Translations under genes and position numbers: made by a program
The notes under the pieces: model-generated
Told to the model about the DNA's origin: nothing
The model's database searches: none
What the model saw: only the letters and a program-made list of their open reading frames with translations
Source of the DNA: Flavobacteriales bacterium
Lineage (GTDB): Bacteria > Bacteroidota > Bacteroidia > Flavobacteriales_D > Crocinitomicaceae
DNA length: 39,304 bases
NCBI GenBank assembly: GCA_947463385.1
Contig: CANHSL010000013.1
Coordinates: 1-39,304 of the forward strand
Direction of reading: 5' to 3'
Part shown: positions 1 through 9,103 of the stretch, piece after piece
Position numbering within the stretch: position 1 is the stretch's first letter
Layout of the letters: each line of letters opens with the position of its first letter

Positions 1-79
1 CAAGTGCTTTATCAGGACCAAAAATTGGATCTCTGAATCGACGAGCGATTTTTGATTTAGGACCTCTATATCTTGCCAT
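1..79 (-). CDS. rpsD: 30S ribosomal protein S4, N-terminal part (runs off left edge)
   Basis: Only the first 26 codons are inside the window; the rest lies beyond position 1. The visible N-terminus, MARYRGPKSKIARRFRDPIF, is the characteristic start of bacterial uS4, a primary 16S rRNA binder that nucleates assembly of the small-subunit body. The gene follows rpsK after 59 bases, the longest gap in the cluster, in the usual alpha-block order rpsM-rpsK-rpsD. In many bacteria S4 also represses this block translationally; nothing in the visible part tests that here. Confidence 0.95.
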   Translation of the reverse strand, partial: MARYRGPKSKIARRFRDPIFGPDKAL

Positions 80-138
80 TGTTATTAATTTTTAGTCATG
101 AATTAAGGCATTTTCCTTCGATGACTGGTTAAATAAAA

Positions 139-525
139 TTATACTCTTCTTTTCTTTGGTGGACGACAACCGTTGTGCGGTAGTGGTGTCACATCAATAA
201 TTTCAGTTACTTCAATTCCTGAATTGTGAAGTGAACGAATTGCTGATTCTCTACCAGCTCCTGGTCCTTTCACAAAAACACGAACTCTACGTAGTCCGAA
301 GTCATGCGCTTCTTTCGCTGCGTCTTCAGCGGCTAGCTGAGCGGCATACGGGGTGTTCTTTTTAGAACCTTTGAAGCCCATTTTACCAGCAGATGACCAA
401 GAGATCACTTGTCCGGCGTTGTTTGTCAAGGAAACAATAATGTTATTGAAACTTGCTTGGATATGTGCTTCCCCTGCAGCTTCAACCTTGACATTTTTCT
501 TCTTCTTTTGATTGGATTTTGCCAT
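139..525 (-). CDS. rpsK: 30S ribosomal protein S11
   Basis: A uS11 protein of 128 residues, a normal length. It lies on the platform of the small subunit and helps form the mRNA exit region next to 16S helix 45. The lysine-rich N-terminus, the central [13 protein letters not shown] segment and the terminal [13 protein letters not shown] tail are family hallmarks. It sits 11 bases after rpsM and 59 before rpsD on the minus strand. No Shine-Dalgarno sequence is visible, as expected for this phylum. There is no sign of damage. Confidence 0.98.
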   Translation of the reverse strand: MAKSNQKKKKNVKVEAAGEAHIQASFNNIIVSLTNNAGQVISWSSAGKMGFKGSKKNTPYAAQLAAEDAAKEAHDFGLRRVRVFVKGPGAGRESAIRSLHNSGIEVTEIIDVTPLPHNGCRPPKKRRV

Positions 526-536
526 GTTCTTACTTA

Positions 537-911
537 TTATTTAGTTACCTTTTTCTTGTTGGCAACAGTTTTTCTCTTACCTTTTCTTGTTCTAGAGTTA
601 TTCTTAGTATGTTGACCACGTAGAGGTAAACCTGAACGGTGACGAATACCACGATAACATCCAATATCCATTAATCGCTTAATGTTCAATTGAATTTCAG
701 AACGCAACTGACCTTCCGTCTTAACTTCATTCACTGAATTACGAATTGCCGACAACTGGTCATCATTCCAATCTTGAACCTTTACGTTTTCGTCAATTCC
801 GTTATTATTTAGAATTTTTTTAGAAGTACTACGTCCAATCCCATAGATGTAGGTTAATCCGATAACTCCTCTTTTGTTTTTTGGTAAATCTATACCTGCA
901 ATACGTGCCAT
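537..911 (-). CDS. rpsM: 30S ribosomal protein S13
   Basis: A uS13 protein of 124 residues, full length. It sits in the head of the small subunit, contacts the P-site tRNA and forms intersubunit bridges with L5. The start [10 protein letters not shown], the helix-two-turn-helix region and the [13 protein letters not shown] motif at about residues 88-100 identify it, followed by the usual basic tail (KKKVTK at the end). It is 10 bases downstream of rpmJ and 11 upstream of rpsK, so it opens the alpha block inside the fused operon. Confidence 0.98.
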   Translation of the reverse strand: MARIAGIDLPKNKRGVIGLTYIYGIGRSTSKKILNNNGIDENVKVQDWNDDQLSAIRNSVNEVKTEGQLRSEIQLNIKRLMDIGCYRGIRHRSGLPLRGQHTKNNSRTRKGKRKTVANKKKVTK

Positions 912-921
912 ATATCTTATT

Positions 922-1038
922 TTATCCTTGACGTTGTTTTAACTTCGGGTTCTTTTTGTTGATCACATAAACCCTTCCTTTTCGCTTTACAATTTTGCAA
1001 TCCGCAGTTCGCTTTTTAACAGATGCTCTAACCTTCAT
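922..1038 (-). CDS. rpmJ: 50S ribosomal protein L36 (zinc-free form)
   Basis: A 38-codon gene found by translating the gap between infA and rpsM. The product begins [20 protein letters not shown] and ends NPKLKQRQG, which is bL36. The zinc-binding form has three Cys and one His. Here a single Cys (residue 14) remains and the later positions are Tyr, Asn and Lys, so this is the C-minus form that folds without zinc. That is common in Bacteroidota and is not a sign of decay. It lies 14 bases after infA and 10 before rpsM, and probably stabilises 23S rRNA near the GTPase centre. Confidence 0.96.
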   Translation of the reverse strand: MKVRASVKKRTADCKIVKRKGRVYVINKKNPKLKQRQG

Positions 1039-1052
1039 TTTCTATGTATTAA

Positions 1053-1271
1053 TTATTTATATCTAAATGAAATCCTACCTTTTGTTAAATCATATGGTGA
1101 CATTTCTACCTTAACTCGATCTCCTGGGAGGATTTTAATGTAAAACATTCTCATTTTACCAGAGATATGCGCAGTAATCACGTGTCCATTTTGAAGTTCA
1201 ACACGGAACATTGCATTGGGTAATGCTTCCAAAATAGTACCGTCTTGTTCTATGGATGATTGTTTTGCCAT
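1053..1271 (-). CDS. infA: Translation initiation factor IF-1
   Basis: A 72-residue single OB-fold protein, the standard IF-1 length. It binds the ribosomal A site with IF-2 and IF-3 during initiation. The segments [30 protein letters not shown] and [16 protein letters not shown] are diagnostic. It starts 3 bases after the secY stop, so the two are probably translated in sequence. Many bacteria have adk and map between secY and infA; both are absent here, which I recall as common in Flavobacteriia. Confidence 0.98.
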   Translation of the reverse strand: MAKQSSIEQDGTILEALPNAMFRVELQNGHVITAHISGKMRMFYIKILPGDRVKVEMSPYDLTKGRISFRYK

Positions 1272-1274
1272 TTC

Positions 1275-2633
1275 TTAAAATCCTGATAATTCGTTAGCTC
1301 CTCTTCTTCCTCTCACCTTAGTGTCTCCCATAAGGGAATCCATATGTCGATTCAATAAATACGTTTCAATCTGTTGAAGTGTGTCAAGTACAACACCAAC
1401 CATGATTAGAAGCGAAGTACCTCCAAAGAACATCGCAAACGAATCATTGACTCCGGCAATTTTTGCAATTGCTGGTATAACCGCAATACCTGCTAAAAAT
1501 AGGGAACCTGGAAAGGTAATTCTAGTTACTAAATCATCTATATGATGTGCAGTATCATCACCAGGTCTTACGCCTGGAACAAAACCTCCACTTCGTTTAA
1601 GATCATCCGCAATCTTGCGTGGATTAATCATAATTGCAGTATAGAAATAAGTAAACACTACAATCATTACCACTAAGATCACATTATACCACAAACCATA
1701 CGGATCACTTAATATGCGTTGAACAATACCCCCTCCACCTTTGGAATCGGTAGCGCTCAAAAATATTGTCATTGGGATTGTTAGAATTGCTTGAGCAAAA
1801 ATGATCGGCATTACCCCACTTGCATTAACCTTTAGTGGAAGATAATTTCTTGTTTGTTGTGCTTCTACGGCACGATTTCCAACCACCCCTTTTGCTGTGT
1901 TTAGCGGAACTCTTCGTACCCCTTGAACAATTAGAATAACGCTCAAAATAATTAGCATTAATACGACAACTTCTAATACTAACTTGATAAGGTTTCCTCC
2001 TTCAAAAGACTTTCCAACCTCTGCGATGAAAGCTCCTGGAAGTCGGGATAAAATACCTACCGCAATCAACAATGAGATTCCATTACCAATACCTTTCTCT
2101 GTAATACGTTCTCCTAACCACACGGCGAACATAGAGCCTGCAACTAATATAATGATGGTCTGTGCCCACCAAAATGTGGACGGATCATCAGGCAAGGCAC
2201 CTTTTTGCTCTACATACATTTTTAAGTAAGAAGGTGCTTGTAGAGCACATATCACGATGGTAAGAATTCTGGTATAATTATTAATTACTTTACGCCCTGA
2301 TTCCCCTTCATTTTGAAGTTTTTGAACGGCTGGAACAGCCATACCTAACAACTGCATGATGATGCTTGCGGAAATGTAAGGCATAATACCTAAGGCCATA
2401 ATAGACGCATTTGTAAAACCACCACCAGAAAAAAGAGACAATAAATTCTCAATTCCTTTTTGAGTTTCAGAACCACCTGCAGAGGCACTTTCTAAAATAC
2501 TGTAGTTAATTCCTGGAAGGATTACAAACGAGCCAATCCGGTATGCAAGTACCAATCCTAACGTTAATAGGATTCGTTGACGAAGTTCAACTACGTTCCA
2601 GATGTTTTTCAGATTGGTTATGAATCTTTTCAT
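1275..2633 (-). CDS. secY: Protein translocase subunit SecY
   Basis: The channel subunit of the inner-membrane SecYEG translocon, through which unfolded pre-proteins pass. That includes the signal-peptide proteins encoded further along this window before T9SS takes over. The protein has 452 residues with about ten hydrophobic segments. Visible hallmarks are LGIMPYISASIIMQLL in the second helix, the cytoplasmic QNEGESGRK loop, GERITEKGIGNGISLL, and GFVPGVRPGDDT in the loop that contacts ribosome and SecA. It lies 9 bases after rplO and 3 before infA, the classic spc-block position. Confidence 0.98.
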   Translation of the reverse strand: MKRFITNLKNIWNVVELRQRILLTLGLVLAYRIGSFVILPGINYSILESASAGGSETQKGIENLLSLFSGGGFTNASIMALGIMPYISASIIMQLLGMAVPAVQKLQNEGESGRKVINNYTRILTIVICALQAPSYLKMYVEQKGALPDDPSTFWWAQTIIILVAGSMFAVWLGERITEKGIGNGISLLIAVGILSRLPGAFIAEVGKSFEGGNLIKLVLEVVVLMLIILSVILIVQGVRRVPLNTAKGVVGNRAVEAQQTRNYLPLKVNASGVMPIIFAQAILTIPMTIFLSATDSKGGGGIVQRILSDPYGLWYNVILVVMIVVFTYFYTAIMINPRKIADDLKRSGGFVPGVRPGDDTAHHIDDLVTRITFPGSLFLAGIAVIPAIAKIAGVNDSFAMFFGGTSLLIMVGVVLDTLQQIETYLLNRHMDSLMGDTKVRGRRGANELSGF

Positions 2634-2642
2634 TTCGCTTTT

Positions 2643-3089
2643 TTAGATTTTGGTAACACTACCTCCTGCTGCTTCGATTGCTGCCGTTGCTGTTGCAGAA
2701 AAATGATGTGCAGTTACTTTAACTGCCGCCTTCAATTCGCCACGACCTAAAATTTTAACCAACTTGGTACCAGAGATTAATCCATTATCCAAGAAAGTAT
2801 CTAAATTGAATTCAGTAATTCCTTTAGTCTCAGCCAACATTTGAAGTGAATCAAGGTTAATGGCCTTGTATTCAACTCTATTTATGTTTTTGAAACCAAA
2901 CTTAGGTACTCGTCTTTGCAAAGGCATTTGACCTCCCTCGAATCCTATCTTTTTAGAATAACCAGAACGAGACTTAGCTCCTTTATGACCACGTGTAGAT
3001 GTTCCACCACGGCCTGATCCTTGTCCTCTACCTATTCTTTTTTCACTTTTAACCGATCCAGCGGCCGGTGTTAAATCATGTAAACCCAT
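2643..3089 (-). CDS. rplO: 50S ribosomal protein L15
   Basis: A uL15 protein of 148 residues, normal length. The long Gly/Arg/Ser-rich N-terminal arm (roughly residues 20-45, with GRGQGSGRGG and TRGHKGAKSRSG) threads into 23S rRNA. A globular C-terminal domain carries IKILGRGEL-like (here VKILGRGEL) and ends AAGGSVTKI. It is 18 bases downstream of rpmD and 9 upstream of secY. L15 assembles late and contacts the centre of the large subunit. Confidence 0.98.
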   Translation of the reverse strand: MGLHDLTPAAGSVKSEKRIGRGQGSGRGGTSTRGHKGAKSRSGYSKKIGFEGGQMPLQRRVPKFGFKNINRVEYKAINLDSLQMLAETKGITEFNLDTFLDNGLISGTKLVKILGRGELKAAVKVTAHHFSATATAAIEAAGGSVTKI

Positions 3090-3107
3090 TTCTAAGTTGT
3101 TATCTTA

Positions 3108-3284
3108 TTAATCAATGATTTGAATAAGGTGCTTTACCTTATTTATCATACCTAAAATCTGCGGAGTTCCTTCTTTTTCAACCACATGATTAAGGCGTTT
3201 AAATCCTAATGCTTTAATCGTTGCTTTTTGATCAGCAGGACGTTTAATAGCACTTCTTACTTGTTTGATTTTAATTACACTCAT
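3108..3284 (-). CDS. rpmD: 50S ribosomal protein L30
   Basis: A 58-codon gene recovered by translating the gap between rpsE and rplO on the minus strand. The product starts MSVIKIKQVRSAIKRPADQK and ends KVKHLIQIID, which matches the short bacterial uL30 (about 58-60 residues). It has the IKRP and LGFKRLNH segments that contact 23S rRNA. It follows rpsE by 11 bases and precedes rplO by 18, the expected spc order. Confidence 0.96.
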   Translation of the reverse strand: MSVIKIKQVRSAIKRPADQKATIKALGFKRLNHVVEKEGTPQILGMINKVKHLIQIID

Positions 3285-3295
3285 TGTTTGAAAAA

Positions 3296-3817
3296 TTACC
3301 CGTTAAATACTTTATTAAGGTCAATTCCACGCTGACGAGCAACTGCTGCTGCATCGCGCATTTTAGAAAGCGCATCCATCGTAGCTTTTACCACATTATG
3401 TGGATTCGAAGACCCTTGAGATTTTGCTAATACGTTGTGGATACCAACGGATTCAAGAACCGCACGCATCGCACCACCTGCGATTACACCGGTACCATCC
3501 GTAGCTGGTTTCAATAAAACCTCAGCACCACCATATTTTCCTTTTTGCGTGTGTGGCACAGTTCCTTTGCGAATTGGAACGCGAATCAAATTCTTTTTCG
3601 CATCATCAATTCCTTTGGTAATGGCTTCCGTTACCTCTTTAGCCTTTCCAAGTCCATGACCTACTACACCATTCTCATCTCCAACCACAACGATTGCTGA
3701 AAAACTGAAGGTTCTTCCTCCTTTGGTTACTTTAGTTACACGGTTCACGGCAACGAGTTTATCTTTTAACTCGATATCTGCCGATTTTACTCTGTTTAAA
3801 TTTTGTTGCGTACTCAT
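3296..3817 (-). CDS. rpsE: 30S ribosomal protein S5
   Basis: A uS5 protein of 173 residues. S5 lines the mRNA entry tunnel and affects decoding accuracy. The N-terminal double-stranded-RNA-binding fold carries [19 protein letters not shown] and [14 protein letters not shown]. The C-terminal part carries [19 protein letters not shown] and [18 protein letters not shown]. Both are typical. The gene is 5 bases after rplR and 11 before rpmD. The start [11 protein letters not shown] gives the usual Bacteroidota length. Confidence 0.98.
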   Translation of the reverse strand: MSTQQNLNRVKSADIELKDKLVAVNRVTKVTKGGRTFSFSAIVVVGDENGVVGHGLGKAKEVTEAITKGIDDAKKNLIRVPIRKGTVPHTQKGKYGGAEVLLKPATDGTGVIAGGAMRAVLESVGIHNVLAKSQGSSNPHNVVKATMDALSKMRDAAAVARQRGIDLNKVFNG

Positions 3818-3822
3818 TCTTA

Positions 3823-4176
3823 TTAAAATTTAAGTCCACTTTCTCGAGCCGAATCAGCAAGTGATTTCACTCTTCCGTGATATAAATAACCATTACGATC
3901 AAAGACTACCGCTTGAATACCAGCTTTAGTAGCATTTTCTGCGATCATTTTTCCAACCATTGCTGCTTGTTCGAGCTTTGCTGCTTTTTGCGCGGCATCA
4001 TTCTTCAACGAACCTGCAGAGGCAAGGGTTTTACCTGTTGTATCATCAATAATCTGAGCATAAATCTGCTTATTACTTCTAAATACAGACAATCTTGGAA
4101 TAGCAGAGGTGCCAAAAACTTTCTTTCTGATTCTGCGTTTGATTTTCGCTCTTCTTAAAACTTTGTTTAGTGCCAT
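3823..4176 (-). CDS. rplR: 50S ribosomal protein L18
   Basis: A uL18 protein of 117 residues, which binds 5S rRNA with L5 and anchors it in the central protuberance. It has the basic N-terminal arm ([16 protein letters not shown]), the [19 protein letters not shown] strand region, and the C-terminal [20 protein letters not shown] motif ending ESGLKF. It is 11 bases after rplF and 5 before rpsE. Confidence 0.98.
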   Translation of the reverse strand: MALNKVLRRAKIKRRIRKKVFGTSAIPRLSVFRSNKQIYAQIIDDTTGKTLASAGSLKNDAAQKAAKLEQAAMVGKMIAENATKAGIQAVVFDRNGYLYHGRVKSLADSARESGLKF

Positions 4177-4187
4177 GACTTTACCTA

Positions 4188-4745
4188 TTATTTTTTACCT
4201 GCTGATTTACCAGCTTTTCTTCTAATTTCTTCTCCTACGAACTTGATACCTTTTCCTTTGTAAGGTTCAGGCTTTCTGAAGCTACGTATTTTCGCTGCAA
4301 CTGCACCTAACAACTGTTTGTCATATGACTCAAGCGTTACCACAGGAGCCTTTCCTTTTTCAGTTACCGTTGTGCAAACAACTTCTTTAGGAATTTCGAA
4401 GATTATCTGATGCGAAAACCCAAGTGCCAATTCTAGTAATTGACCGTTTGCATTTGCACGATAACCTACACCAACAACTTCCATCTCTTTTTTGAACCCG
4501 TCTGTAACCCCAACAATCATGTTTTGGATTAAGGCACGATATAAACCATGCTTCGAGCGGTGATCGGGTGCTTCAGAAGCGCGAGTAATCGTAAGGACAT
4601 TATCTTCCAAACTCAATGTAACACTTGACAAATCTATATCTTGTGTTAAAGTCCCTTTTTTTCCTTTAATGGAAACTACATTTCCATTTAGTGTATATTC
4701 TACACCTGCAGGGATTGTAATGGGCAATTTACCAATTCTTGACAT
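4188..4745 (-). CDS. rplF: 50S ribosomal protein L6
   Basis: A uL6 protein of 185 residues. It is made of two similar alpha/beta domains and sits near the sarcin-ricin loop and the factor-binding site. [16 protein letters not shown] at the start and [20 protein letters not shown] near the end are diagnostic. It is 10 bases after rpsH and 11 before rplR, in the standard spc order. Confidence 0.98.
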   Translation of the reverse strand: MSRIGKLPITIPAGVEYTLNGNVVSIKGKKGTLTQDIDLSSVTLSLEDNVLTITRASEAPDHRSKHGLYRALIQNMIVGVTDGFKKEMEVVGVGYRANANGQLLELALGFSHQIIFEIPKEVVCTTVTEKGKAPVVTLESYDKQLLGAVAAKIRSFRKPEPYKGKGIKFVGEEIRRKAGKSAGKK

Positions 4746-4755
4746 CTTTCAATTT

Positions 4756-5154
4756 TTAATATACGTAACACAATACTTCACCACCAACATTCAATTTGCG
4801 TGCCTCTTTATCTGTGATCACACCTTTGGATGTTGAAATCATGGCAATACCAAGTCCATTTAATACACGCGGAAGTTCTTCTGAACCGGCATATTTTCTT
4901 AAACCCGGCTTAGAGATTCGTTGTAATTTGGTAATTGCAGGAATACGCGTAGACATGTTGTATTTCAATGCAATTTTAATGATACCCTGTTTGTTGTCAT
5001 CCTCAAACTTATAGTTAAGAATGTATCCTTGATCAAACAAAATTTGTGTCATAGCACGTTTTGTGTTTGAACTTGGAATTTCAACCATTTTTAACCCAGC
5101 AGCACTTGCGTTGCGAATGCGGGTTAAAAAATCTGCGATTGGATCTGTAGTCAT
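4756..5154 (-). CDS. rpsH: 30S ribosomal protein S8
   Basis: A uS8 protein of 132 residues, a primary binder of the 16S central domain. The start [16 protein letters not shown] and the C-terminal signature [20 protein letters not shown] identify it. It is 21 bases after rpsN. In Escherichia coli S8 represses this block by binding a 16S-like site at rplE; I did not recognise an equivalent structure in the short gaps here. Confidence 0.98.
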   Translation of the reverse strand: MTTDPIADFLTRIRNASAAGLKMVEIPSSNTKRAMTQILFDQGYILNYKFEDDNKQGIIKIALKYNMSTRIPAITKLQRISKPGLRKYAGSEELPRVLNGLGIAMISTSKGVITDKEARKLNVGGEVLCYVY

Positions 5155-5175
5155 TTCTTTTTAAACTTTATAATA

Positions 5176-5490
5176 TTACCAACTAGCTTTACGAACTCCT
5201 GGGATTTTTCCAGCCAAAGCCATTTCTCTGAACGTCACCCTTGAAATTCCAAAATGACGCATGTAACCACGAGGACGACCCGTTAAACCACAACGGTTGT
5301 GTAGTCTAATTTTAGATGAATTCGCAGGAATCTTTTGTAACGCCATCATTGCATCCCACTTTTGATTTACCACATCTTCATCCGTAGAAGTTGATTTCAA
5401 AACCTTGGTCAATTGTTCACGTTTTTTAGCATACCTTGCTACCATTCGTTCTCTTTTGCGCTCACGCGCTTTCATTGATTCTTTTGCCAT
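5176..5490 (-). CDS. rpsN: 30S ribosomal protein S14 (zinc-free, long form)
   Basis: A uS14 protein of 104 residues. The C-terminal half ([20 protein letters not shown], then [16 protein letters not shown] and KKASW-like RKASW) fixes the family. It has a single Cys in place of the zinc-binding CxxC...CxxC, so this is the C-minus form. The length is notable. Bacteroidota S14, from memory, is usually about 89 residues, while this one has an extra stretch around residues 27-50 ([20 protein letters not shown]). That resembles the roughly 101-residue form of gammaproteobacteria. It lies 21 bases before rpsH and 6 after rplE. Confidence 0.97.
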   Translation of the reverse strand: MAKESMKARERKRERMVARYAKKREQLTKVLKSTSTDEDVVNQKWDAMMALQKIPANSSKIRLHNRCGLTGRPRGYMRHFGISRVTFREMALAGKIPGVRKASW

Positions 5491-5496
5491 TTCTTA

Positions 5497-6048
5497 TTAT
5501 TTTTTTGCAAATGGAAACCCAAATGCGTCTAACAATGCTTTTGCTTCTTCATCACTCTCAGCAGTAGTCACAAACGTGATGTCCATACCAAGGATTTTAT
5601 TTACTTTATCAATATCAATCTCTGGAAAAATGATGTGTTCTTTAATTCCTAAATTGAAATTACCTCGTCCATCAAAACCTTTCGGATTAATTCCACGGAA
5701 ATCTCGTGTTCGTGGCAATGAAACTGAAAGTAAACGATCTAAGAAATCATACATACGATCTCCACGTAAGGTTACTTTAGTTCCAATCGGCATACCTTTT
5801 CTAAGTTTGAAGTTAGAAATATCCTTTTTGGAATTTGTAGTAATTGCTTTCTGACCAGCAATTCTTGACAAATCTGCTGCTGCATTTTCAATTAATTTTT
5901 TATCAGCTACCGCGTCACCCATCCCTTGACTCAAAACAATTTTTGTCAATTTTGGAACTCGCATAGTTGATTTATATCCAAACTGTTCTGTTAAATCTTT
6001 GATGATTTCAGCTTGATACTTTTCTTTAAGTCGTGGTGTATAACTCAT
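5497..6048 (-). CDS. rplE: 50S ribosomal protein L5
   Basis: A uL5 protein of 183 residues. It binds 5S rRNA and forms the bridge to S13 in the small-subunit head. Motifs include [36 protein letters not shown] and [17 protein letters not shown]. Its ATG overlaps the rplX stop as TAATG, so translation is probably coupled to rplX. rpsN follows after 6 bases. Confidence 0.98.
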   Translation of the reverse strand: MSYTPRLKEKYQAEIIKDLTEQFGYKSTMRVPKLTKIVLSQGMGDAVADKKLIENAAADLSRIAGQKAITTNSKKDISNFKLRKGMPIGTKVTLRGDRMYDFLDRLLSVSLPRTRDFRGINPKGFDGRGNFNLGIKEHIIFPEIDIDKVNKILGMDITFVTTAESDEEAKALLDAFGFPFAKK

Positions 6049-6365
6049 TATTTAATCACCTCCCCTGATTTCTTTGAAAAACGTACTAATTTACCTTTAT
6101 CATTTTCTTTTCTACCTACTCGAGTTGCTTGACCAGCAACAACTAGCATCAGATTAGATACATGAATTGTTCCTTCTTTTTCCTCAATTCCACCTTGTGG
6201 ATTAGACGCACTTGGTTTGGTGTGACGTTTCACTAGGTTAACGCCTTCAACCGTTGCACGCATTTTCGTACGGCTAATTGAGGTAATCTTTCCTTCTTGA
6301 CCTTTCGAATCACCACTGATGACTTTAACTAGGTCTCCTACTTTTATTTTTAACTTCGTTTGCAT
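6048..6365 (-). CDS. rplX: 50S ribosomal protein L24
   Basis: A uL24 protein of 105 residues. It starts large-subunit assembly and later sits at the polypeptide exit. It begins with a KOW-type segment ([20 protein letters not shown]). It continues with [14 protein letters not shown] and a C-terminal basic part. Eleven bases separate it from rplN, and it overlaps the rplE start by one base. Confidence 0.97.
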   Translation of the reverse strand: MQTKLKIKVGDLVKVISGDSKGQEGKITSISRTKMRATVEGVNLVKRHTKPSASNPQGGIEEKEGTIHVSNLMLVVAGQATRVGRKENDKGKLVRFSKKSGEVIK

Positions 6366-6376
6366 ATCTCTTTAAA

Positions 6377-6745
6377 TTACAACACCTCAGGTGCTAATGA
6401 AACGATTTTCATATAATTATTCTCACGCAATTCTCTTGCCACAGGTCCGAAAATACGTGTTCCTCGCATCTCTCCTGCTTGATTCAAAATAACGCATGCA
6501 TTATCGTCAAAGCGGATGTAAGATCCATCTGGTCTGCGGATTTCTTTTTTCGTGCGCACTACAACGGCAGTAGCCACTGAACCTTTTTTCACTGCACCAG
6601 TTGGCATTGCACTTTTCACAGCAACAACAATCTTGTCACCTACAGAAGCATATCTTCTGCGAGTACCACCTAACACTCTAATGCAGAGTACCTCTTTTGC
6701 GCCGGAATTATCAGCAACTGATAATCTTGATTCTGTTTGTATCAT
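6377..6745 (-). CDS. rplN: 50S ribosomal protein L14
   Basis: A uL14 protein of 122 residues, exactly the usual length. It is a small beta-barrel protein that forms bridge B8 and is the docking site of the silencing factor RsfS. The start [18 protein letters not shown], then [20 protein letters not shown] and the C-terminal [20 protein letters not shown], are textbook. It is 8 bases after rpsQ and 11 before rplX. Confidence 0.98.
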   Translation of the reverse strand: MIQTESRLSVADNSGAKEVLCIRVLGGTRRRYASVGDKIVVAVKSAMPTGAVKKGSVATAVVVRTKKEIRRPDGSYIRFDDNACVILNQAGEMRGTRIFGPVARELRENNYMKIVSLAPEVL

Positions 6746-6753
6746 TTCTCAGG

Positions 6754-7011
6754 TTATTTCGCTCTTTCAACAATTTCTACTAAGCGCCAGTTCTTCGTTT
6801 TACTTAAGGGACGCGTTTCCATAATTTTAACTGTATCGCCAATATGGCTATCGTTCTTTTCGTCGTGCGCTACAAACTTTGTAGTCGTTTTAACGAACTT
6901 CCCATACTTCGGGTGTTTTTTCTTACGTTCTACAGCCACAACAACAGACTTATCCATTTTGTCACTTGTTACGATCCCGATTCTTTCTTTTCTTAAATTT
7001 CGCTTTTCCAT
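6754..7011 (-). CDS. rpsQ: 30S ribosomal protein S17
   Basis: A uS17 protein, an OB-fold primary binder of 16S helix 11. I place the start at the second Met ([12 protein letters not shown]), giving 85 residues, because orthologues in this phylum begin MEKRNLRKE. An in-frame ATG 12 bases upstream (position 7023) would add MKLN. The core [28 protein letters not shown] and [16 protein letters not shown] is diagnostic. It lies between rpmC and rplN in the S10/spc junction. Confidence 0.96.
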   Translation of the reverse strand: MEKRNLRKERIGIVTSDKMDKSVVVAVERKKKHPKYGKFVKTTTKFVAHDEKNDSHIGDTVKIMETRPLSKTKNWRLVEIVERAK

Positions 7012-7032
7012 GTTAAGCTTCAATTATAGCGC

Positions 7033-7227
7033 TTATGCTGCGCTGTTTCTTTTGGTTAATTCAGTATTAAATCTCGCGATTGTCTTTCTCAAACTCTTAA
7101 TTCTCATTGGGTTCTCAATTGGAGCCGTTTTGTGCGTTAGGGTTAAAGAAATCATTTGACCTTGTAACTCTGTAAGTTTACGATTCAAATCTTCTAGCGA
7201 TAATTTCGATATATCTTGTGTCTTCAT
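7033..7227 (-). CDS. rpmC: 50S ribosomal protein L29
   Basis: A uL29 protein of 64 residues, an all-helical hairpin at the peptide exit that helps recruit trigger factor and SRP. The sequence MKTQDISKLSLEDLNRKL at the start and SLRKTIARFNTELTKR near the end match the family, as does the size. It is 9 bases after rplP and 21 bases upstream of the chosen rpsQ start. Confidence 0.97.
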   Translation of the reverse strand: MKTQDISKLSLEDLNRKLTELQGQMISLTLTHKTAPIENPMRIKSLRKTIARFNTELTKRNSAA

Positions 7228-7236
7228 TTTCTAGGA

Positions 7237-7662
7237 TTAAGCAGGTATAACAAAGTCATTACGAACTACGAATTTGCATTTTACTGGAAGCTTTTGAGCC
7301 GCTAGACGCATTGCTTCTTTTGCGATTTCATATGAAACACCATCTGCTTCAAACATAATTCGACCGGGTTTAACCACTGCAACCCAATGGCTTAATGCAC
7401 CCTTACCTTTACCCATCCGAACTTCAGCTGGTTTTGCTGTAACTGGTTTATCTGGGAAAATTCGAATCCACACTTTACCTTCCCTTTTCATGTAACGCGT
7501 TACTGCGATACGGGAAGCTTCGATTTGACGAGAAGTGATCCATCCTGGCTCTAAAGTTTTTAGACCAAATGATCCAAAAGCAATGGATGACCCACGATGC
7601 GCTAAACCTCGGTTTCTCCCCTTCTGTACTTTTCTGAACTTCGTTCTTTTTGGTTGTAACAT
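7237..7662 (-). CDS. rplP: 50S ribosomal protein L16
   Basis: A uL16 protein of 141 residues, needed for a functional A site and peptidyl transferase centre. The start [19 protein letters not shown], then [40 protein letters not shown] and the tail segment LPVKCKFV are all typical. It lies 21 bases after rpsC and 9 before rpmC. Confidence 0.98.
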   Translation of the reverse strand: MLQPKRTKFRKVQKGRNRGLAHRGSSIAFGSFGLKTLEPGWITSRQIEASRIAVTRYMKREGKVWIRIFPDKPVTAKPAEVRMGKGKGALSHWVAVVKPGRIMFEADGVSYEIAKEAMRLAAQKLPVKCKFVVRNDFVIPA

Positions 7663-7683
7663 TTTAGTACTCTTTTAAGCGTA

Positions 7684-8400
7684 TTACTTTTTCTTTCTTT
7701 TTGGTGAAGCTGAGCCACTATTGCCAGCATTCGACGAACCTGATGACATTCCTACGTTTGGAGAAAGGTCACGTTTACCGTATACTTCTCCACGGCAAAT
7801 CCAAACTTTGATTCCAAGACGACCGTAAGTTGTATGTGCTTCAGAAACTGCATAATCAATATCTGCTCTGAAGGTGTGCAATGGGGTACGACCATCTTTA
7901 TACATTTCAGAACGTGCCATTTCTGCACCATTCAAACGACCAGATATTTTTATTTTAATTCCTTCGGCACCTAAACGCATCGTTCCTGCAATCGCCATTT
8001 TAATTGCCCGACGAAATGAGATACGCGCTTCAAGTTGACGAGCCACTGCATCTGCAACTAATCGTGCGTCAAGCTCAGGACGTTTAACTTCGAAGATGTT
8101 AATTTGAATCTCTTTCTTAGTTAATTTCTTAAGCTCTTCTTTCAGCTTATCTACTTCTTGTCCACCTTTACCAATAATCACACCCGGACGAGCGGTATTA
8201 ATGGTTACAGTAACCAACTTAAGTGTTCGCTCAATGATGATTTTTGCGATGCTAGCTTTAGCTAAACGCGCGTTCAAATACTTGCGAATTTGATCATCTT
8301 CTACGATTTTATCTTTGTAATCTCTGCCACCATACCAGTTAGATTCCCACCCGTGGATGTAGCCTAAACGATTACCAATTGGATTTGTCTTTTGTCCCAT
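7684..8400 (-). CDS. rpsC: 30S ribosomal protein S3
   Basis: A uS3 protein of 238 residues at the mRNA entry of the 30S head. An N-terminal [13 protein letters not shown] is followed by a type II KH domain with the GxxG loop IGKGGQ at residues 76-81. The C-terminal domain carries [20 protein letters not shown]. After residue about 215 there is a low-complexity Ser/Gly/Asn-rich tail ending PKRKKK, longer than the conserved core and probably disordered. It is 4 bases after rplV. Confidence 0.98.
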   Translation of the reverse strand: MGQKTNPIGNRLGYIHGWESNWYGGRDYKDKIVEDDQIRKYLNARLAKASIAKIIIERTLKLVTVTINTARPGVIIGKGGQEVDKLKEELKKLTKKEIQINIFEVKRPELDARLVADAVARQLEARISFRRAIKMAIAGTMRLGAEGIKIKISGRLNGAEMARSEMYKDGRTPLHTFRADIDYAVSEAHTTYGRLGIKVWICRGEVYGKRDLSPNVGMSSGSSNAGNSGSASPKRKKK

Positions 8401-8404
8401 ATTC

Positions 8405-8803
8405 TTAAGAATTTACACCATCAACGATGATTGTAACATGATTTGATCTTTTTCTAATTCTGTGTGCACGTCCTTGCGGTGCTGGCTGAATTCGCTTCAA
8501 CATTGCTCCTCCGGCAACTTCGATTGATTTCACAATCACTTTCTCCTCACTCAGGTCTTTGCCTTCGTTTTTCTGTTCCCAATTCGAGATTGCAGAACGT
8601 AGTAACTTTTCTAACCCAACCGCAGCGAACTTTGAATTATGGCTTAAAATATTAAGCGCTTTATTCACTTCAACTCCGCGAATTAAATCGGCAACCATTC
8701 TCATTTTACGGGGAGAAATCTTCGAATCATTCAATTGCGCTACAGCAATTTGTTTTTTCTCATCTTTCAACTTCTCAGCCCTTAGTCTTTTTCTAGCACC
8801 CAT
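8405..8803 (-). CDS. rplV: 50S ribosomal protein L22
   Basis: A uL22 protein of 132 residues. Its long beta-hairpin lines the exit tunnel at the constriction where macrolides bind. The core [20 protein letters not shown] is diagnostic. So is the hairpin [20 protein letters not shown] followed by [10 protein letters not shown] basic N-terminal extension of about 25 residues ([18 protein letters not shown]) precedes the core, as is usual in this phylum. Gaps are 15 bases to rpsS and 4 to rpsC. Confidence 0.98.
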   Translation of the reverse strand: MGARKRLRAEKLKDEKKQIAVAQLNDSKISPRKMRMVADLIRGVEVNKALNILSHNSKFAAVGLEKLLRSAISNWEQKNEGKDLSEEKVIVKSIEVAGGAMLKRIQPAPQGRAHRIRKRSNHVTIIVDGVNS

Positions 8804-8818
8804 GACTTACAATTTATC

Positions 8819-9097
8819 TTATCGTTTTTTATCTTTTTTATTTCCTCCATGCCCACGGAAGATTCTCGTTGGAGAAAATTCGCCTAACTTGTGACCTACC
8901 ATATTCTCTGTAGCAAATACAGGAATAAACTTATGACCATTGTGTACCGCGAAGGTCAGACCAACGAAATCCGGAGTGATTGTGGACGCACGCGACCATG
9001 TTTTAATTACTGCCTTGCTGTTTGAAGCTTGGGCATCATCCACTCGTTTCATCAGTTTGTAGTGAACAAAAGGCGGCTTTTTTAATGAACGACTCAT
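8819..9097 (-). CDS. rpsS: 30S ribosomal protein S19
   Basis: A uS19 protein of 92 residues in the 30S head, in complex with S13. [19 protein letters not shown] opens the protein. [20 protein letters not shown] and [20 protein letters not shown] are invariant-type segments, and [14 protein letters not shown] ends the fold. It is 6 bases after rplB and 15 before rplV. Confidence 0.98.
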   Translation of the reverse strand: MSRSLKKPPFVHYKLMKRVDDAQASNSKAVIKTWSRASTITPDFVGLTFAVHNGHKFIPVFATENMVGHKLGEFSPTRIFRGHGGNKKDKKR

Positions 9098-9103
9098 ACT
9101 ACG

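Noticed and set aside
922-1038. Loss of zinc cysteines in L36 as a sign of a broken gene
   Set aside because: The frame is intact and the zinc-free form is normal in this phylum.
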